Part shown: piece by piece, positions 6,205-8,302 of the stretch
Layout: each line of letters begins with the position of its first letter
Position numbering within the stretch: the first letter of the stretch is position 1
Origin: Gemmatimonadota bacterium
Lineage (GTDB): Bacteria > Latescibacterota > UBA2968 > UBA8231
Direction: 5' to 3'
Assembly: GCA_028875335.1 (NCBI GenBank)
Contig: JAPPEF010000310.1
Location: forward strand, 1-8,302
Length of the DNA: 8,302 nucleotides
Translations under genes and position numbers: made by a program
Notes under the pieces: model-generated
Databases searched by the model: none
What the model was told of the DNA's origin: nothing
What the model saw: only the letters and a program-made list of their open reading frames with translations

Positions 6205-8302
6205 TCAATAGGCGACGGCAAAGACGCCTCGTTGAGTGTATTGCTCCTCGGAATCGAGCGTCAATTCGTAGATATACGTGCCGGGTTGAACCAAGGCATC
6301 TTCTCCGTTGCGACCGTTCCACTCCTGGATGAAGACACCACTGCGGGCCTTAATCACCGGCAGGTGCGCCACCAACCGACCCGCCAAGTCGTAGATGCGC
6401 ACCTGCACCGGCCGGTCAGCGGTAACCTCGCGCAGCTTGTAGGTGATGGTCAAAACCTCGTTGATCCCGTCGCTGTTGGGCGTAAATATCTGAGGTACTT
6501 GCACATCTACTAGCAAGTCGCCTCCCACTGGCGTGTTGACCGCCAGCAAATCACCCGCAAAGCGAAACGTGGCGTTGCCCGGGTCAATCCGCTGGCGGAT
6601 CTGATCCGGATCCGTGCTGTTGAACACCCACCCGCTGAACTCAGTGCCAAAGCGCAGCACCGGCACCTCAAAATCGACCTCAATCTGCTTGAGGTTGTCG
6701 GCGCTGCCCGTCAGGGGTGGGAAGGACACAATCAGGCGGTCGTCGAGCAGGTGGGGGACGAACGCATCCAGATCGACCGGCTGGCCATCGATGCGCACGG
6801 CGCGCACGGCGTGGGCTCGGACATGGGTGAGGATTTCCAAGCGGTCAAAGCCGGCGTTGTCGTCGTTGAGGGTGGGCAAGACCACATAGGTAAAGGGCGT
6901 GGGTTCAAAGGAGTTGACCTCAATCGGCCAGATCTCGCCGACGAGGGCTTGCGCCGACAGGGTTTCACTCAACTGCAAGGTGAGTTGATCGAGACGAGGG
7001 GCCACATGGAAGTCGGCAAAGAGCTTGATGGCCAGTTGGATGTATTGGCTGGGTCCGGGCGACAAAAGCAGCATGCCGTCTTGCCAGGCGTTAGCCGGCT
7101 GGTCGGGGTTGCGCAGGCCGGCGGCAAATTCGTAGGGCGACGACCAGAAGCTCCAGTTGTCGGCGTCGTAGGTGGGCAGCAGTTGAGCGGCTCGGTCGAT
7201 GTTGTCGTATTGGGCGCGAGTGATGGGTATGAGTTCGTCGTTGATATTGGGTGCGAAGTATAGCAGTGGATCGGGGGTGTGTCCGGTGCGGGTGCGAATT
7301 TCGATGCGGGTGCCTGCGGGTACGTCTCCTTCCCAGCGTATTTTGCCCCAGGTGACGGCTTGTCCGAAGTCGAGGATAGGGGTGAGGTAGGTCGTCTCGT
7401 GGACGTAGCCGTCACCGTAGATTTCGAATTCGGCGATTTCGTAGTCGCGCAGGGGGAAGGTGCGCAGGGTAAGCCAGCGGACCGTGCGCGTGGGAAAGCG
7501 CATATCGACGACGGGGTCGAGGTTTTCGCGGGTGGATTCGAGCACGGTCAGCAGGGGATCGCTATTGCGCACCCAGCGCAAGTCGCCCAAAACAGTGCGT
7601 CGCTTGCTCGTCGCTACATCGCTGGAAATTCCCGCTTTACACACGCTGCAGGTGAGACTGCCGCTGCCGCTGCATGGATCTGGAGCAAAGACGACCGAGT
7701 TGTCGCCAGTGCGGAGCTCATACCAAGCGAGGAAGTTGGCCAAGAAGCTGTCTTCGCCAAAAGTCTCCACCTCCGGCGCGGGTGTCTCCATAGTCTCGAT
7801 CAACTGGTGATCCTCCCGCCGGCTCAGGCGGGGGAAGAAGCGGATGCGGTTGATGGGCACACCAGCACCAAAATCGAATACCACGGAATTGGTCCAGGTG
7901 TAGCCCACCCCCGGTGGCGATCCGACCCGCTGGACAAAGGTACGGAAAGTGGCCGTGGTCGGATCGCCATCCAGCATCAGCTTGATCGAAGGTTGAAAAT
8001 TGCCCCAAGCAATGCAGTGATCCGTACTGAGGACCCTGGAGCCGGGGATATAGGGCAAAGGAATGGATGTTCTGCCGGCATTGACATCGGCTCGGGCGAT
8101 ATTGACGGATGGGTCAATGAGCCGAGGTTGGATCGAGGTGCCGGAAAAGTCGATCAGCGTATCGGCCCCCGCGCCAAACGGCGAAACCCCCACTGTTACT
8201 TGACGCTCGACTTGGCCGTCAGCAGCAAAGATATGGTAGGCGCTTTCTCCGGTTAGGATGGCCTGCCAAGGGTTGCCATCAATCCCACCTAAGCGGTATT
8301 CC
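6205..8302 (-). CDS. Large secreted/surface protein with discoidin-like region and C-terminal FlgD/CHU_C-like Ig domain (5' partial)
   Basis: The frame is open to the right window edge: beyond a GTG at 8193 another 36 codons read EYRLGGIDGNPWQAILTGES and onward with no stop, so the GTG is an internal valine and the true start lies outside. At least 698 residues are visible, almost all beta-type sequence without membrane helices. Around 7890-7819 (VVFDFGAGVPINRIRFFPR) and 7512-7408 (ending in AEFEIYGDGYV) it resembles F5/8 type C (discoidin) jelly-roll strands. Next, 7395-7282 has TPILDFG, GKIRWEGDVPAGT and RTRTG, a pattern seen in large surface proteins of uncultured bacteria. The last ~100 residues (about 6507-6208) carry IFTPNSDGINEV, VRIYDLAGRLV, WNGRNG and GTYIYEL, the signature of FlgD-type or gliding-motility CHU_C-like C-terminal Ig domains. 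Cysteines C-x7-C-x2-C sit at about 7674-7639. It is probably exported and involved in surface binding or sorting; specific function unknown. It lies upstream of the secreted CBM9-like gene on the same strand. Confidence 0.82.
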   Translation of the reverse strand, partial: EYRLGGIDGNPWQAILTGESAYHIFAADGQVERQVTVGVSPFGAGADTLIDFSGTSIQPRLIDPSVNIARADVNAGRTSIPLPYIPGSRVLSTDHCIAWGNFQPSIKLMLDGDPTTATFRTFVQRVGSPPGVGYTWTNSVVFDFGAGVPINRIRFFPRLSRREDHQLIETMETPAPEVETFGEDSFLANFLAWYELRTGDNSVVFAPDPCSGSGSLTCSVCKAGISSDVATSKRRTVLGDLRWVRNSDPLLTVLESTRENLDPVVDMRFPTRTVRWLTLRTFPLRDYEIAEFEIYGDGYVHETTYLTPILDFGQAVTWGKIRWEGDVPAGTRIEIRTRTGHTPDPLLYFAPNINDELIPITRAQYDNIDRAAQLLPTYDADNWSFWSSPYEFAAGLRNPDQPANAWQDGMLLLSPGPSQYIQLAIKLFADFHVAPRLDQLTLQLSETLSAQALVGEIWPIEVNSFEPTPFTYVVLPTLNDDNAGFDRLEILTHVRAHAVRAVRIDGQPVDLDAFVPHLLDDRLIVSFPPLTGSADNLKQIEVDFEVPVLRFGTEFSGWVFNSTDPDQIRQRIDPGNATFRFAGDLLAVNTPVGGDLLVDVQVPQIFTPNSDGINEVLTITYKLREVTADRPVQVRIYDLAGRLVAHLPVIKARSGVFIQEWNGRNGEDALVQPGTYIYELTLDSEEQYTQRGVFAVAY

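Noticed and set aside
6113..6322. A 69-codon minus-strand open frame spanning the end of the surface protein gene and the promoter region
   Set aside because: It mostly overlaps the FlgD-like coding region in another frame, runs through the promoter, and has no domain or ribosome-binding site.
6205..8193. GTG at 8193 as the start of the large surface protein
   Set aside because: The frame continues upstream for 36 codons to the window edge with convincing protein sequence, and no signal peptide follows the GTG. The gene is partial.
7279..8256. A 325-codon open frame on the plus strand opposite the large surface protein gene
   Set aside because: It is antisense to a clearly coding minus-strand frame with recognisable domains. 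Its protein has no recognisable motif and a composition expected of a GC-rich antisense frame.

Overview
The window looks like part of a chromosome from an uncultured Gram-negative bacterium of the wider FCB group, for example a Latescibacterota- or Poribacteria-like lineage. This is inferred from protein style only: an NtrC-type regulator with the QDMNF receiver and GAFTDA variant loop, a GT39-like membrane transferase fused to TPRs, a secreted protein with an N-terminal IDG-x-x-SDW motif, and a large beta-rich surface protein with a C-terminal FTPNSDGIN domain. No ribosomal or other phylogenetic marker is present. There are no tRNA or rRNA genes, insertion sequences or CRISPR arrays.

Left part, plus strand (1-2844). 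The window opens inside the last ~50 codons of a gene whose C-terminus reads like the end of a PDZ domain of an HtrA/Deg-type periplasmic protease. After 21 nt comes a sigma54-dependent response regulator (176-1546). A membrane histidine kinase (1543-2844) follows, with a TTG start that overlaps the regulator's stop codon. The three genes look like one operon. I infer an envelope-stress or envelope-quality circuit: kinase senses, regulator activates sigma54 promoters, protease acts in the periplasm.

Right part, minus strand (2897-8302), convergent with the first operon. In transcription order: a large partial secreted protein entering from the right edge (8302-6205) with discoidin-like and FlgD/CHU_C-like modules; a near-consensus sigma70 promoter (about 6161-6189) with a leader of about 135 nt; a 300-residue secreted CBM9/DOMON-like protein (6018-5116); a 3' region with three consecutive inverted repeats ending in an intrinsic terminator (5053-5008); then a GT-C glycosyltransferase with C-terminal TPRs (about 4954-2897). 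The longest possible start of that last gene lies inside the terminator loop, so a shorter start is preferred. All three minus-strand proteins point to the cell surface: two exported beta-rich proteins and one integral-membrane sugar transferase.

I do not see a clearly new defence, mobile or metabolic system. The most useful leads are the protease/two-component operon with its GAFTDA regulator, the terminator that overlaps the annotatable start of the glycosyltransferase, and the promoter-leader unit driving the secreted protein.
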